Notes: generated by a model not told the origin, from the sequence alone. A stretch of 64,000 bases of DNA from Rhodohalobacter sulfatireducens (GCF_022012475.1 NZ_JAKLWS010000003.1:214578-278577); one strand, 5' to 3'. Counted from the stretch's first letter, positions 37,258-47,809 are shown. A program made the numbers and translations.

Positions 37258-37404
37258 ATGGTAGGTTGGGCAATACAAAAGCAAGTTGATGCCGTTTTTT
37301 TAGCCGGTGATATTATTGATCGTGACAACCGGTTTTTTGAGACTATCGGTCCCATTCGGGAGGGATTTGAAAAATTACATAATGTCAGATATTGGTTCTT
37401 TTGA
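37258..37404 (+). pseudogene. Remnant of a metallophosphoesterase (SbcD/YhaO-like)
   Basis: A 48-codon frame ending in TGA encodes AIQKQVDAVFLAGDIIDRD, followed by FFETIGPIREGFEKL, the GDxxD segment of a DNA-repair exonuclease-type calcineurin-like phosphoesterase. The upstream D-x-H motif and the rest of the domain are missing. A second short frame after it (about 37408-37515, ending in a stop) shows DYSINNGWSNPPLGLDHIK, from some other lost gene. This is debris at the junction between the defence and carbohydrate modules. Confidence 0.55.
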
Positions 37405-37909
37405 TTGCCGATGATCGCGATTTAGATATGCTTTCCGGATCTGATGATTATAGTATTAATAATGGTTGGTCAAATCCTCCATTGGGACTTGATCACATTA
37501 AGAGTTGTTGACAAATGGAGGAAAGGAAAAGAAGGCAAATAAAAAGGTTATCTGGAATTCATAACCAATAGTGGTCTTTATTCAATCGTGTCTTGTTTTT
37601 ATGAGCTGAGGCCGTCAGTTCCAAGTTTCATAACATCACCGGCATCAAGTAAAGCAGGTGTAACAATTTGGTTCGTATATCAGTTTTCGAAAGCTCCGAT
37701 CAGTTCATTGTTTATTCTTCAAGTAGTTATCTGTAGACTTTATATTAGATGATAAATGAATTTAAAAAACGAATTAAGTGTTGACTTAATGTAATCGGTT
37801 ACATTAATTGAAGGGGTTCTTGAATAAAATCTCGTCTATAAGTTTGAATTGCTGAGATTAAATTTTATAAGTGCTCAAGAATTAAAGTCATTTTTATAAA
37901 GGTAAGTAT
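37405..37909. other. Intergenic region before the LacI regulator
   Basis: About 500 bp with fragmentary frames and no intact gene; it ends in the LacI promoter region, with an operator at 37790-37803 about 107 bp before the start codon. Confidence 0.5.
37788..37805. promoter_or_regulatory. LacI-type operator upstream of lacI
   Basis: An 18-bp palindrome AATGTAATCGGTTACATT with the core TGTAATCGGTTACA and the central CG typical of LacI/GalR sites. It lies about 100 bp upstream of the regulator gene, suggesting autoregulation. Confidence 0.75.
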
Positions 37910-38926
37910 ATGTCGGTAAAAAAAATTGCAAAAATTGCTGGAGTATCTACGGCAACAGTCTCGAGAGTTTTGAACGGCTCTGATAAGGTAAGGGAATCAA
38001 CTGCTAAACGAGTTATGCAAGTAGTGGAAGATATGAATTACCGAATGGATCATGTAGCCCGAAGAATGAAAGTAAAACAGACGGATTCTTTGGTTGTGGG
38101 TTTAGTAATTACAGATATCGATAACCCATTCTTCTCAAGTGTTGCAAAAGGTGTTGAAGATGTAGTATCAAAAAATAAACTAGTAACAATGATTTGTAAC
38201 ACAAATGAGAACCCGGAAAAAGAGAGATTCTTTTTAAATGCTATGTTATCAGAAAAAGTATCTGGCGCAATTATTGTGCCTACAACAGGTAATCTTGATT
38301 TTTTTCAAGATCTGGTTGATGATGGTTTCCCCATGGTGATGGTTGACAGGAAGCCAAAAGATTTAAAAATAGATACTGTTTCGCTTAATAATAAAAAAGG
38401 AAGTTATGAAGCGGTAAAAAAGCTTATCGACAATGGGCATCGAAGGATTGGGTTTGTAGGAGGTATTAAAGGATTAAGTAACACAGAAGAGAGGCTTGCA
38501 GGTTATTTAGAAGCTTTAAAAGAATCAGGAATTCAGATAAAAGATAATCTGATAGTTTATGGTGATTATGTTGAAGAGGGGGGTAGAGAGGCAATTCAAG
38601 AGTTTATGTCATTAAAGAAACCGCCTACAGCTGTTTTTTCATCAAACAACTTAATGACGCTTGGCTGTATTAAAGAGATATATAAGCAAAAGTTAAATAT
38701 CCCTAAAGATATTGCAATAATAGGATTTGATGATTCTACCTGGGCTGAAGCCTTAATCCCTCCTTTAACTACAGTAAAACAGCCAGGGTATGAATTAGGT
38801 GTAAATGCGGCTGAATTGCTTATAAAAAGATTGAAAAATGGGAAAGCTAATAGTATTGATGTAGTTCTCAATCCAGAGTTGATCGTGAGAGAATCATGTG
38901 GAACAAAAAAGATTAATATAGGATAA
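37910..38926 (+). CDS. LacI/GalR-family transcriptional regulator
   Basis: A 338-residue repressor. The N-terminal helix-turn-helix VKKIAKIAGVSTATVSRVLNGSDKVRESTAKRV is followed by the hinge (NYRMDHVARRMKVKQTDS) and a periplasmic-binding-protein-like sensor domain (GLVITDIDNPFFSSVAKGVED to the C terminus). It starts the carbohydrate module. Five identical-pattern operators (TGTAAWCGRTTACA) occur upstream of itself, SusC and two sialidase-like genes. It probably senses a sugar from the target glycan, perhaps L-fucose or a related sugar given the isomerase. Confidence 0.92.
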   Translation: MSVKKIAKIAGVSTATVSRVLNGSDKVRESTAKRVMQVVEDMNYRMDHVARRMKVKQTDSLVVGLVITDIDNPFFSSVAKGVEDVVSKNKLVTMICNTNENPEKERFFLNAMLSEKVSGAIIVPTTGNLDFFQDLVDDGFPMVMVDRKPKDLKIDTVSLNNKKGSYEAVKKLIDNGHRRIGFVGGIKGLSNTEERLAGYLEALKESGIQIKDNLIVYGDYVEEGGREAIQEFMSLKKPPTAVFSSNNLMTLGCIKEIYKQKLNIPKDIAIIGFDDSTWAEALIPPLTTVKQPGYELGVNAAELLIKRLKNGKANSIDVVLNPELIVRESCGTKKINIG

Positions 38927-38976
38927 CAAATTGCATTTCTGCTTAAGGTCACAAATTTGATACTAGCCAGTAGAAT

Positions 38977-38990
38977 TGTAAACGGTTACA
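38977..38990. promoter_or_regulatory. LacI-type operator between lacI and susC (distal)
   Basis: TGTAAACGGTTACA, a perfect match to the shared pattern, 50 bp after the lacI stop and 200 bp before the next copy. Two operators this far apart can be joined by a DNA loop. Confidence 0.75.
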
Positions 38991-39176
38991 TTATTTCAAG
39001 ATTTTTCTGCTGCATCTGAACGAAAACAGGGGACTTGGATTAAATATTAATTATGATTGCACAGAATATCAGCACTTTTTTCTGCATTCAATTCATTAAA
39101 TAACATATACTTACCTTTTATAAACATAAAACCTATAATATTTTTGCATAATATTGTCCGAAGCTGTATAATAAAA

Positions 39177-39190
39177 TGTAAACGATTACA
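39177..39190. promoter_or_regulatory. LacI-type operator upstream of susC (proximal)
   Basis: TGTAAACGATTACA within the palindrome AAATGTAAACGATTACATTT, 51 bp before the susC start. Confidence 0.8.
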
Positions 39191-39241
39191 TTTTAACAAA
39201 AAGAAAGCGCTTTTATCAAGTGCGTAAAATGGAGAAATGAA

Positions 39242-42238
39242 ATGCTCGATAAATATACAATGATTTATACGGTCATTATTTTGTTGTCAATAACCACTAT
39301 AGGGATGGCGCAAAATCATGAAGTCACTGGAACGGTTACTGATGCAGAGACTGGAGAATCACTACCTGGAGTAAATATTATCATTCAAGGCACCTCGCAG
39401 GGTACAACCACAGATCTTGATGGTGAGTATGAAATAAATACAGAGCCGGATGGAGTTTTGGTGTTTTCATATGTGGGCTATGAGAGAACTGAAGTACCGA
39501 TTGAGGGAAGAGAAGTTATCAATATTTCATTAAACCAAGCTTCTATAATGGCTGGAGAACTAGTTGTCATTGGTTATGGAGCACAACAAGAGAGACAAAT
39601 TACTGGAGCCATATCTTCTGTAAATATGGAAGAAGTCAACAATAATCTACCTAACACAAATATAACACAATCACTTAGTAATGTTTCTGGAGTGCTATTT
39701 AAGGGAGATGGTAGGCCAGGACAAGGTGGTCAATTATTAATTCGAGGGCAAAATTCTTTAAGTGCTAATACAGATCCATTAATTGTTTTAGACGGTATAA
39801 TATTTAGTGGAGACATTAGTGATATAAACCCGCATAACATTGAATCAATGGAGGTTCTAAAGGATGCAAGTTCAACAGCTATTTATGGTTCAAGAGCTGC
39901 AAATGGTGTTATTTTGGTCACATCTAAAGGGGGGGGGACTGGTACTTCGAAGCCAACAATAAATGTTAATCTTTTTACGGCTTTTTCAGAAGAAGCTGAA
40001 TTGTTGAATTTAATAAGTCCTGAGCGATATTTGGAAAGACGTCTCGACTGGCGTGAGCAAAGTGGATTGGAAGCAGATCCAAGTAAAATTGCAGATTACT
40101 TGTCACCTGACGAAGCTGAAAATTATAATGCAGGAATTTCACGGAGCCCTTGGGATGTAGCTTCAAGAACAGGCAGAATAAACTCCATGAATGTTAGTGT
40201 TGCAGGTAGAACTGACAATCTGAATTATTTCATTTCATCATCATATGACTTAGAAGAAGGTTTGTTAATTGATGATGATCAAGAAAAAATTAATTTGAGA
40301 GGTAATTTTGATATTGGTGTAACAGACTGGTTAAACGTAGGAACGAGGACAACATATACCAGTCGTGATCGCTCTGGAGTTCCCCCAAGCCTTCAGAATG
40401 TTTTTAGAAATAGCCCCTATGGAACATTCTTCCATCCAGATGGAGAGCCAAGGCAGCATCCAGTTTCGAGCGAGAGGGCAAGTACTAATGTAATGTATGG
40501 GCCTCTACTGACGACAAATGATGAAGTTTATAACAACCTTTTTAGTAATCTTTATGCGATCTTAGATAAAACCGTTTGGGGTGGTAATTTGAGCTATAGA
40601 GTTAACTATTCTCCCAATTTAAGATGGGATCATGATTACAACTATGTGCGTCAAGACACATATCGTGAGGTAAATACAACAAGTGCCAGTAAATTTAATC
40701 GAAATAGTTTCAAATGGGAGCTTGAAAATATTCTCTCATATGACGGCCAAATAAATGAAAATAATTCTTTCGATGTAACTTTATTATACGGAAGAAGGCA
40801 CTCAGAGCTTGAGTTTACAAATACAAATGCAGGTCAATTAGAATTGGATGGCTTAGGTTTTGATAACTTGAGTCTGGGATCTAATCCTTCTATTAACTCA
40901 TACGCGGAAGAAGTAGACGGTGTCTCGTATATGGGGAGAATTAATTATCAATTTAAAGATAGATATCTTTTTACTCTTACAGCGAGAAGAGATGGCAGTT
41001 CAGTATTTGCAGCGAACCATAAATATGCCATTCTACCTTCAGGGGCATTTGCATGGATTATTTCAGATGAATCCTTTATGGATGATGTAAATGCGATAAA
41101 TTTTTTAAAAATTAGATTATCCCATGGTTCTGTTGGAAACGAAGCGATTCAGCCATACCAATCACTCACTCTTGATCAAACAACACGTTATATTTTTGGA
41201 GGCAATAATCCACTTGGAGTTATTACATCAAGACTGGGTAATGAAGATCTAAAATGGGAGACCACTACAACTACCAACGCTGCAATTGATTTTGAATTAT
41301 TCGAAGGTCGTTTTGGAGGCGCCTTGGAACTTTATAATAGTGATACTAATGATTTATTAGTGAGAAGATCGATACCTATAATGGGTGGTTTTGATAACAT
41401 ATTAACCAACATAGGTGAAGTTAATAATAGAGGAATCGAATTATCACTGAATTCACATAACATTCAAAGCTCTAATTTCTCATGGAGAACATCCATATCT
41501 GCATCTTATAACCGAAATAGAATTGTTCATCTTTTTGGAACAGATCTCGATGGTGATGGAAGAGAAGACGATAGCATATCAAATAGTTGGTTCATAGGCG
41601 AGGAAATTAATTCTTACTATGATTATGAGTTTGATGGCATTTATCAACAGGGTGATCCAAATATTCCACAGGGTTTTCAGCCCGGAGATGTAAAAGTGAA
41701 AGATTTAAATGGGGATGGTGTCATTAATGCCGATGATCGAAAAGTAGTCGGATCAGGTACAAATCCAAAGTATCAATTTGGTTTGACGAACCGATTTGGT
41801 TATAAAAATTTTGAGTTATCAGTAGTGATGAATGCAATGTTAGGTTGGAAGGGGATTTATGATTTAATAAATCCAATAGTACCTGGAAGAGCATTTGGTG
41901 GAATTGATAATAATTGGTGGACGTCTGAAAATCAGTCAAACTCTAGACCTTCGTTGGTTTATACCAATACACTTGATACACATTGGTATTTCAATCGAAA
42001 CTTTTTTAGGGTTCGTGATATCTCACTCTCCTATGAATTTAATCAGTCAACATTAAGTCAGATCGGATTAACAAATTTAAGGCTTTATTTAAGTGCAAAA
42101 AATCTATTAACAATTACTGATTGGATAGGTTCAGATCCTGAAAGTGCAAATGATATAGAAACCTTACAAGGTCCAGGATCAGATGGTGCATTTCCATTGT
42201 CAAGAACAGTTGCTTTTGGAATAAGCCTGGGGCTCTAA
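39242..42238 (+). CDS. susC: SusC/RagA-type TonB-linked outer membrane transporter
   Basis: A 998-residue protein with a signal peptide (to about IGMAQ, residue 23). A CarboxypepD_reg-like domain (VTGTVTDAETGESLPGVNI) and the plug (VIGYGAQQERQITGAISSV, then IRGQNSL and STAIYGSRAANGVILVTSKG) follow. The rest is a long beta-barrel ending in an aromatic-rich strand (RTVAFGISLGL). It imports oligosaccharides bound by SusD. Length is normal for the family. It is preceded by two operators and followed 30 bp later by susD. Confidence 0.94.
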   Translation: MLDKYTMIYTVIILLSITTIGMAQNHEVTGTVTDAETGESLPGVNIIIQGTSQGTTTDLDGEYEINTEPDGVLVFSYVGYERTEVPIEGREVINISLNQASIMAGELVVIGYGAQQERQITGAISSVNMEEVNNNLPNTNITQSLSNVSGVLFKGDGRPGQGGQLLIRGQNSLSANTDPLIVLDGIIFSGDISDINPHNIESMEVLKDASSTAIYGSRAANGVILVTSKGGGTGTSKPTINVNLFTAFSEEAELLNLISPERYLERRLDWREQSGLEADPSKIADYLSPDEAENYNAGISRSPWDVASRTGRINSMNVSVAGRTDNLNYFISSSYDLEEGLLIDDDQEKINLRGNFDIGVTDWLNVGTRTTYTSRDRSGVPPSLQNVFRNSPYGTFFHPDGEPRQHPVSSERASTNVMYGPLLTTNDEVYNNLFSNLYAILDKTVWGGNLSYRVNYSPNLRWDHDYNYVRQDTYREVNTTSASKFNRNSFKWELENILSYDGQINENNSFDVTLLYGRRHSELEFTNTNAGQLELDGLGFDNLSLGSNPSINSYAEEVDGVSYMGRINYQFKDRYLFTLTARRDGSSVFAANHKYAILPSGAFAWIISDESFMDDVNAINFLKIRLSHGSVGNEAIQPYQSLTLDQTTRYIFGGNNPLGVITSRLGNEDLKWETTTTTNAAIDFELFEGRFGGALELYNSDTNDLLVRRSIPIMGGFDNILTNIGEVNNRGIELSLNSHNIQSSNFSWRTSISASYNRNRIVHLFGTDLDGDGREDDSISNSWFIGEEINSYYDYEFDGIYQQGDPNIPQGFQPGDVKVKDLNGDGVINADDRKVVGSGTNPKYQFGLTNRFGYKNFELSVVMNAMLGWKGIYDLINPIVPGRAFGGIDNNWWTSENQSNSRPSLVYTNTLDTHWYFNRNFFRVRDISLSYEFNQSTLSQIGLTNLRLYLSAKNLLTITDWIGSDPESANDIETLQGPGSDGAFPLSRTVAFGISLGL

Positions 42239-42268
42239 TAAACAGAAAAAATTTAAAACTCACTGATT

Positions 42269-43909
42269 ATGAATACTTTAAAAACAAAATTATTAATAGG
42301 GATTGTATTATTTCTAGGATTCATTTTGTTGAATTCTTGTGATGATGATAATTTGCTGAATGAAACTCCAAAGTCATCAGTAAGTTCAGAAACTACTCTA
42401 ACAAATAAAGCTGGATTTGAAGCTTATTTGATAGGTTTGGTAAGAAATGCAAGAGAGGAGTTAACTAATGGTGATGATAATTATTTCATTGCTAATTTTG
42501 CGGGAACTGATCTTGGTGAGGATGCAGCAACTGAAAGATCCTCAGCCAGAAATTATTCAAATTTAACACCACAATCTTTTCCAAATGGTAATATCACAAC
42601 TTATTGGAATTGGGCATATGGTCAGATGATTGTTCAGGCCAATACAATTATACAATCTGCTCAAAATCCAGAATTAGATGATATATGGGAAAATGAGGAA
42701 GAAAAAAACAGAGTGATAGCTGAGGCTCGGTTTTTTAGGGGATATACATACAATTTATTGGCGAATTATTGGGGTGGAGTTCCAATTGTACAAGAAGTCC
42801 GAGCAGAGCCAAAATTTGACTATGTAAGAGCAAGTAGAGATGAAGTTTACGAATTTGCTAAGAATGATTTAGAATTTGCTGCGGAATGGCTCCCGGAAGT
42901 TGTTGAAAGTGGTCAAGATGGTAGAGCTACAAGTGCGATGGCAAATCATCTATTGGCTGAAGTTTATATAAGTTTAGGCCAGTATAATGAAGCGATTGAA
43001 AGTGCTTCAACTGTTATAAATTCTCCAAATTACCGATTAATGACGGAGAGATTTGGGAGTAGTGCAGGGGAGCCTGGTGACGTTTATTCTGACTTACACA
43101 AATCAGGAAATCATCGAAGAAGCTCCGGAAATTTGGAATCTTTATACATTTGGCAATTCGAACATTTCGTACAGGGCGGTGGTGGAAATAGAAATGGAAA
43201 CGCATATATACGGAATTTAGGACCATTTTTAACTAAAATTTCTGCGCCTGATGGTTTTGGTAATATTCCAACTGCTGAACTTGGTAGAGGGGTAGGCCAT
43301 ACTACAACTACAAATTATTCCAGGTATCATATTTGGAATGATGATAATGACATAAGAAATTCAGAATACAACTTCAGAAGAACATTCTATTATAATAATC
43401 CTCAATCATCTCACTTTGGTGAAGAGATTAAAAAAGAGAACTTGACCAGAGAGGATACATTACGACATTTATATGAGTATCCAAGGAAAATTGAGGGCCC
43501 ACCATGGGAAGATAATACATCCTCAGGCAGAATTAATAAGGATGTGTATGTTTACAGATTGGCAGAAACCTATTTATTACGTGCGGAAGCATACCATAGA
43601 TTAGGAGACAACCAGAGTGCTGCTGATGATATAAATGCTGTTCGCGCCAGAGCTAATGCTTCACCTATTGGAGCAGGAGAAGTTACGATAGATTTTATCT
43701 TGGATGAACGTGCAAGAGAGTTAATGTTTGAAGCTTCTAGAAAACGTACTTTAATGCGAATGGGTAAATTAGTTGAAAGAGTTCGTGAATGGGCACTTTT
43801 GGAAGAACCTAGAGAGACTATTCAGGATTACCATAATCTTTGGCCTATACCCCAAGAGGCAATAGACGCGAATTTTGGTTCTGAATTAGAACAGAATCCA
43901 GGGTACTGA
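42269..43909 (+). CDS. susD: SusD/RagB-type outer membrane glycan-binding lipoprotein
   Basis: A 546-residue lipoprotein; the signal ends in a lipobox (FILLNSC) with an acidic start, DDDNLL. The SusD-like N-terminal part (WNWAYGQMIVQANTII) and RagB region (EARFFRGYTYNLLANYWGGVPIV) are clear, and the C terminus has the usual ERARELMFEASRKRTLMR. It captures the glycan for SusC. A terminator follows at 43957. Confidence 0.94.
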   Translation: MNTLKTKLLIGIVLFLGFILLNSCDDDNLLNETPKSSVSSETTLTNKAGFEAYLIGLVRNAREELTNGDDNYFIANFAGTDLGEDAATERSSARNYSNLTPQSFPNGNITTYWNWAYGQMIVQANTIIQSAQNPELDDIWENEEEKNRVIAEARFFRGYTYNLLANYWGGVPIVQEVRAEPKFDYVRASRDEVYEFAKNDLEFAAEWLPEVVESGQDGRATSAMANHLLAEVYISLGQYNEAIESASTVINSPNYRLMTERFGSSAGEPGDVYSDLHKSGNHRRSSGNLESLYIWQFEHFVQGGGGNRNGNAYIRNLGPFLTKISAPDGFGNIPTAELGRGVGHTTTTNYSRYHIWNDDNDIRNSEYNFRRTFYYNNPQSSHFGEEIKKENLTREDTLRHLYEYPRKIEGPPWEDNTSSGRINKDVYVYRLAETYLLRAEAYHRLGDNQSAADDINAVRARANASPIGAGEVTIDFILDERARELMFEASRKRTLMRMGKLVERVREWALLEEPRETIQDYHNLWPIPQEAIDANFGSELEQNPGY

Positions 43910-43956
43910 TGGTCGAGACCATTTTATAGATTAATCATTTCATTTTCATCGATTAT

Positions 43957-43988
43957 AAAAGTGGGGAGTTAACAAATCTCCCCCTTTT
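43957..43988 (+). terminator. Intrinsic terminator after susD
   Basis: GGGGAG and CTCCCC arms, extended by AAAAG and CTTTT, with a loop of about 9 bases and four final T residues. It separates susC-susD from the enzymes downstream. Confidence 0.7.
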
Positions 43989-44142
43989 ATGAGATTTTAT
44001 TATAAGTAAAAACCTTAAAAATATATTTAGATGGAACAAAAATGGAATTTATTGAAAAATTATCTCTATAAAAATCAACAAATTTTAAAATTAGTCTATC
44101 GAAGACGTTTTACTTCAAGCAGATAAAAATTGAGTTACAATT

Positions 44143-44901
44143 ATGAATATAACTAGAGATCAGTTAAAACAATATCGCCATGAAGGTTTTATGATTGTAC
44201 CAAAGTTTCTTGAAAATGAGGAACTAGAAATGGTAAGGAATATATGTGATACTAAAGTTGCTGAGACTGAAAAAGATATGAGCAAGAGAGGGGTAGAAAA
44301 AGATCGAATTAATGTTTTAGGGAAAAAATATTTTATCCACCAACCTCACAAAACTCATCCAAGACTGGAGAATATAATATTTAATAATAAAGTAGCTGAG
44401 GTGTGTAAAGCTACAATAGGAGATACAGCATTTCTTCATAGTGAACAATTTGTAGTAAAAATGACAGATTCAAATACAAATTTTGCTTGGCATCAAGATA
44501 GTGGTTATTCAGTTTATCAAGGTGGTGCGGAGCAGCACAAACCATACCTAACATGCTGGATTGCACTTGATGACATGAGCGAAGAAAATGGTACAATATC
44601 AGTTCTACCATTTTCACGCTCTCCTTCCCGTAAACTCATAAAACACATTTGGGATGATGATTTAAGTGCAATGGTTGGTTATGATGGAGATGATGAAGGG
44701 GATTTAGTTGAGGTGCCGGCAGGAACATTGGTAGCATTTTCAAGCTTTCTTCTTCATAAGAGCGGAGCGAATAGTACAGACAGGCCAAGAAGAAGTTATT
44801 TCATAGCATTTACTCCTGAATTATTTTTGCATTCTGACGAATCAAAAGGTGTTTATAGTAGTGGCGAGCCAGTTATCATTGATGGTCAGTTAGTTGATTG
44901 A
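44143..44901 (+). CDS. Phytanoyl-CoA dioxygenase (PhyH)-family oxygenase
   Basis: A 252-residue Fe(II)/2-oxoglutarate oxygenase. The metal triad is H117 and D119 (FAWHQDSGYS) with H205 (FLLHKSGAN), and R216 lies in the 2-oxoglutarate site (DRPRRSYF). No signal peptide, so it is cytoplasmic. In sugar loci of this type PhyH proteins probably oxidise a sugar or an aglycone; the substrate is unknown. It has its own 230-bp upstream region after the susD terminator. Confidence 0.85.
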   Translation: MNITRDQLKQYRHEGFMIVPKFLENEELEMVRNICDTKVAETEKDMSKRGVEKDRINVLGKKYFIHQPHKTHPRLENIIFNNKVAEVCKATIGDTAFLHSEQFVVKMTDSNTNFAWHQDSGYSVYQGGAEQHKPYLTCWIALDDMSEENGTISVLPFSRSPSRKLIKHIWDDDLSAMVGYDGDDEGDLVEVPAGTLVAFSSFLLHKSGANSTDRPRRSYFIAFTPELFLHSDESKGVYSSGEPVIIDGQLVD

Positions 44902-45068
44902 ATTTTTAAAGCTTTACTACAGAGCTAAATATTAGGTCAACTATCCAATATTCATTTAAAAGGAAAGGTAAATTGAAGAAAGTTTTGTCATCAATGTGTT
45001 CGTATTTGAACTTATTACATCTTATTAAGCTCGAAAAAATATTTATTTAAGCTTGTATAAATTTTAAA

Positions 45069-46526
45069 ATGAAAAAATATATCATTTTATATGTATTTGT
45101 ACTGGTAATGACATGTATGATGGGGTGCACTTATTATCCTGAAAGTAATCATGCTGAAAAGCCGCCAAATATTTTATTCATACTGACAGATGACCAAGCA
45201 AATTGGACGCTAAGTATTAATGACAATCCAAATAGTTTTACGCCTGAGTTAGATAAATTGGCTGAGCAAGGAGCTTTATTTGAAAATGCTTTTGCAACAA
45301 GTGCTGTTTGTAGCCCGGCTAGAGCTTCTTTAATTACGGGTCGCTATCCAAGTGAAACAAATATAATGGATTACATTCCTGTAGACTCAGAAATTGGAAT
45401 GGATACGACTTTAGTAACTTGGCCCGAGGTATTGCAACAGAATGGATATCAAACGGCATTAATTGGGAAATGGCATTTAGGGAAAAATGAAAAGTATTTA
45501 CCCAATCAAAGAGGCTATAAATTTTTTGTGGGATTTCCAGTTGGTGGGTTTAAATCAAAATCGCCTGATGTGTGGAGTGAAAGTGAATGGAAAAGTATTG
45601 ATGGTGAGTATACTCCAGATGTGTTGACTGATCTTACAATAAAGCAAATAAATAGCTTCCATCAGCAAAATAAGCCTTTTGCCATATCATTACACTATTG
45701 GGCACCTCATGCTAACACCCAATTCCCAGAAGGATACCAACCTCCATATGATGATCGATCCTGGCTACCTTTAAAAGATGAAGATTTGAATTATTGGTTG
45801 AATAGAGATGCTATTCTTCCGGAACCGAATTTTCCAGAGTTGGATGTAGATCGTGTAAAAAGAATGACAAGGGAATACCATGCCAGTGTGCATAGTGTCG
45901 ATCGTAACATAGGAAGGATCATGAATTCTTTAGATCAGTTAGGTCTTACAAATAATACAATCATAATATTTACCTCAGACCACGGGTATATGATGGGCCA
46001 TCATGGATTATGGCACAAAGGAAATGGAAGGTGGCTTACACAAAATGAAAAAGATCCAATGGGTGTATATGGTTCTAATCGTCCAAATATGTATGACTAC
46101 TCTTTAAAGGTACCAGCTATCGTCCGTTGGCCTGATAAGATCAAGCCAGGTACACTCATCAATGAAACAATTTCTTTTTTGGATTGGTATCCAACAATTT
46201 TGAGTATGACTGGCATTAAAAAACCGGAAAATGTAACTCTAAGAGGTAATAATGCATTACCATTATTAATGGGTGAAACCACTGAGGGATGGGATAATAA
46301 TATTTTTGCACAATATAAGACTTTACGAACGTACAGAACTCCTGAGTGGAAATTAGTTCGCGACTTTTCTGATGATGGGAAAGATGAACTTTACAATCTT
46401 GAAAGAGACCCAAATGAAAAAATCAATTTGATTCAGAATACTGATGAATCTATACAAAAAAAACTTGATAATTTAGATAGTAAAATGTTTGATATCATGG
46501 ATGCAATTAATGATATGCTACTGTAA
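45069..46526 (+). CDS. Secreted lipoprotein sulfatase (type I, formylglycine)
   Basis: A 485-residue arylsulfatase-like enzyme with a lipobox at C20 (MTCMMGC). The catalytic motif CSPARASLITGRYPS begins at C81, the cysteine converted to formylglycine. Metal ligands are D41 and D42 (FILTDDQ) and DHGYMMGHHG near 302; GKWHLGKN is conserved. It removes sulfate from the imported or surface-bound glycan. A formylglycine-generating enzyme must be encoded elsewhere. The presence of a sulfatase points to an algal or host sulfated polysaccharide. Confidence 0.92.
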   Translation: MKKYIILYVFVLVMTCMMGCTYYPESNHAEKPPNILFILTDDQANWTLSINDNPNSFTPELDKLAEQGALFENAFATSAVCSPARASLITGRYPSETNIMDYIPVDSEIGMDTTLVTWPEVLQQNGYQTALIGKWHLGKNEKYLPNQRGYKFFVGFPVGGFKSKSPDVWSESEWKSIDGEYTPDVLTDLTIKQINSFHQQNKPFAISLHYWAPHANTQFPEGYQPPYDDRSWLPLKDEDLNYWLNRDAILPEPNFPELDVDRVKRMTREYHASVHSVDRNIGRIMNSLDQLGLTNNTIIIFTSDHGYMMGHHGLWHKGNGRWLTQNEKDPMGVYGSNRPNMYDYSLKVPAIVRWPDKIKPGTLINETISFLDWYPTILSMTGIKKPENVTLRGNNALPLLMGETTEGWDNNIFAQYKTLRTYRTPEWKLVRDFSDDGKDELYNLERDPNEKINLIQNTDESIQKKLDNLDSKMFDIMDAINDMLL

Positions 46527-46544
46527 AAATTAAATGAACTTATT

Positions 46545-47756
46545 ATGATGAATTCAATAAAAAAATATTTATACCCAAGATTATGTCTGTTAGTAGTCTT
46601 TTTATTTATGCTAGGTGGATATGTACATAAAGAAGTTTTAGATGAAGAGCCAAGTACGCGTATTGAACATGAAGTTGCCTATTTTGAAGAGGGTAAATTT
46701 GCAGCTTGGCCTGCTAACGGTGGAATGTGGATATGGGGAAATGAAATACTTGTTTGCTTTACAGTTGCTGATCATGATTACAATGTAAATTCAGGTCATA
46801 CTTATGATGTATCAACATCAAGGAATATGTTGGCTCGAAGTCTTGATAGTGTAGAGACATGGAATATTGAGGATGCTTACGAGCAGGGAATAACTGGTAA
46901 AGCTATGGATCATCAGATTGGCAGTAGGGCACTCAAACCAAAAGAGTTGGAAAACCCTATTGATTTTCAAAATCCAAATTTCGCATTATTATTTCAGCGA
47001 GAAACTAACCGAAACGGACCTACACATTTCTATTACACATATGATCGTGGGAAATCTTGGTTTGGCCCTTATACTTTTCCTAATCTTGACCCTGCTGGTA
47101 TAACAAACCGAACTGACTATTTTGTTGATAGTAAAAATGAACTATCAACAATGCTTTCAATAGGCCATGGGAGAACAGCTATTGCAAGAACTGATGATGG
47201 AGGATTAAGTTGGGATCTCATATCATATGTTGGTCCTGATTTTACAAAATCAGAAGAGATCTCTGGTAGAAATGACTACTCCTTAATGCCGTCTACAGTG
47301 AGGCTGTCAAACTCAAAGATATTAACAACGATTAGGCATCGTGAAGGTGATGGAGGTAAGGTGTGGATTACAAGTTATCTCTCTGGTGATAATGGTTTAT
47401 CATGGACAAAATTGGAAGATCCAGTCAAAAAGCATGTAAACTCCCCACCAGCATTAGTAAAGCTTCCAGATGGACGACTTGTACTAATTTATATTGAACG
47501 CAAGCGCAATTGGGAAGTTGATTCTATTGAAAGCAGTAGCTCCGTACTTGCGGCAAAAATAAGTAATGATGAGGGACATACATGGGGTAAAGAGATTATT
47601 TTAAGAGAAAATGATGGGGCAAATAGTGATGTCGGTTATCCTAAAGCAGTTGTAAAGCCCGATGGTGAAGTAGTTATAGCTTACTATTGGAATCATTCAC
47701 TTGATGAAAATGAAGACCCTTACCGATATATAGCTATAACTAGTTGGACTCCTTAG
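46545..47756 (+). CDS. Sialidase-like beta-propeller hydrolase, paralogue 1
   Basis: A 403-residue exported protein (hydrophobic segment LCLLVVFLFMLGGYV, residues about 13-28). BNR/Asp-box repeats are TDDGGLSW, SGDNGLSW and SNDEGHTWG; the first, RSLDSVETW, is degenerate. The paralogue signature YFEEGKFAAWPANGGMWIWG is shared with the genes at 48965 and 52620. Sialidase-fold propellers often cut glycosidic bonds. No sialic acid catabolism genes are present, so the linkage is probably not sialic acid. It is 18 bp after the sulfatase. Confidence 0.82.
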   Translation: MMNSIKKYLYPRLCLLVVFLFMLGGYVHKEVLDEEPSTRIEHEVAYFEEGKFAAWPANGGMWIWGNEILVCFTVADHDYNVNSGHTYDVSTSRNMLARSLDSVETWNIEDAYEQGITGKAMDHQIGSRALKPKELENPIDFQNPNFALLFQRETNRNGPTHFYYTYDRGKSWFGPYTFPNLDPAGITNRTDYFVDSKNELSTMLSIGHGRTAIARTDDGGLSWDLISYVGPDFTKSEEISGRNDYSLMPSTVRLSNSKILTTIRHREGDGGKVWITSYLSGDNGLSWTKLEDPVKKHVNSPPALVKLPDGRLVLIYIERKRNWEVDSIESSSSVLAAKISNDEGHTWGKEIILRENDGANSDVGYPKAVVKPDGEVVIAYYWNHSLDENEDPYRYIAITSWTP

Positions 47757-47809
47757 ATAAACTAAAAATTAATCATCATAATAAATGACAAATCACAATT
47801 TAGTGAAAG

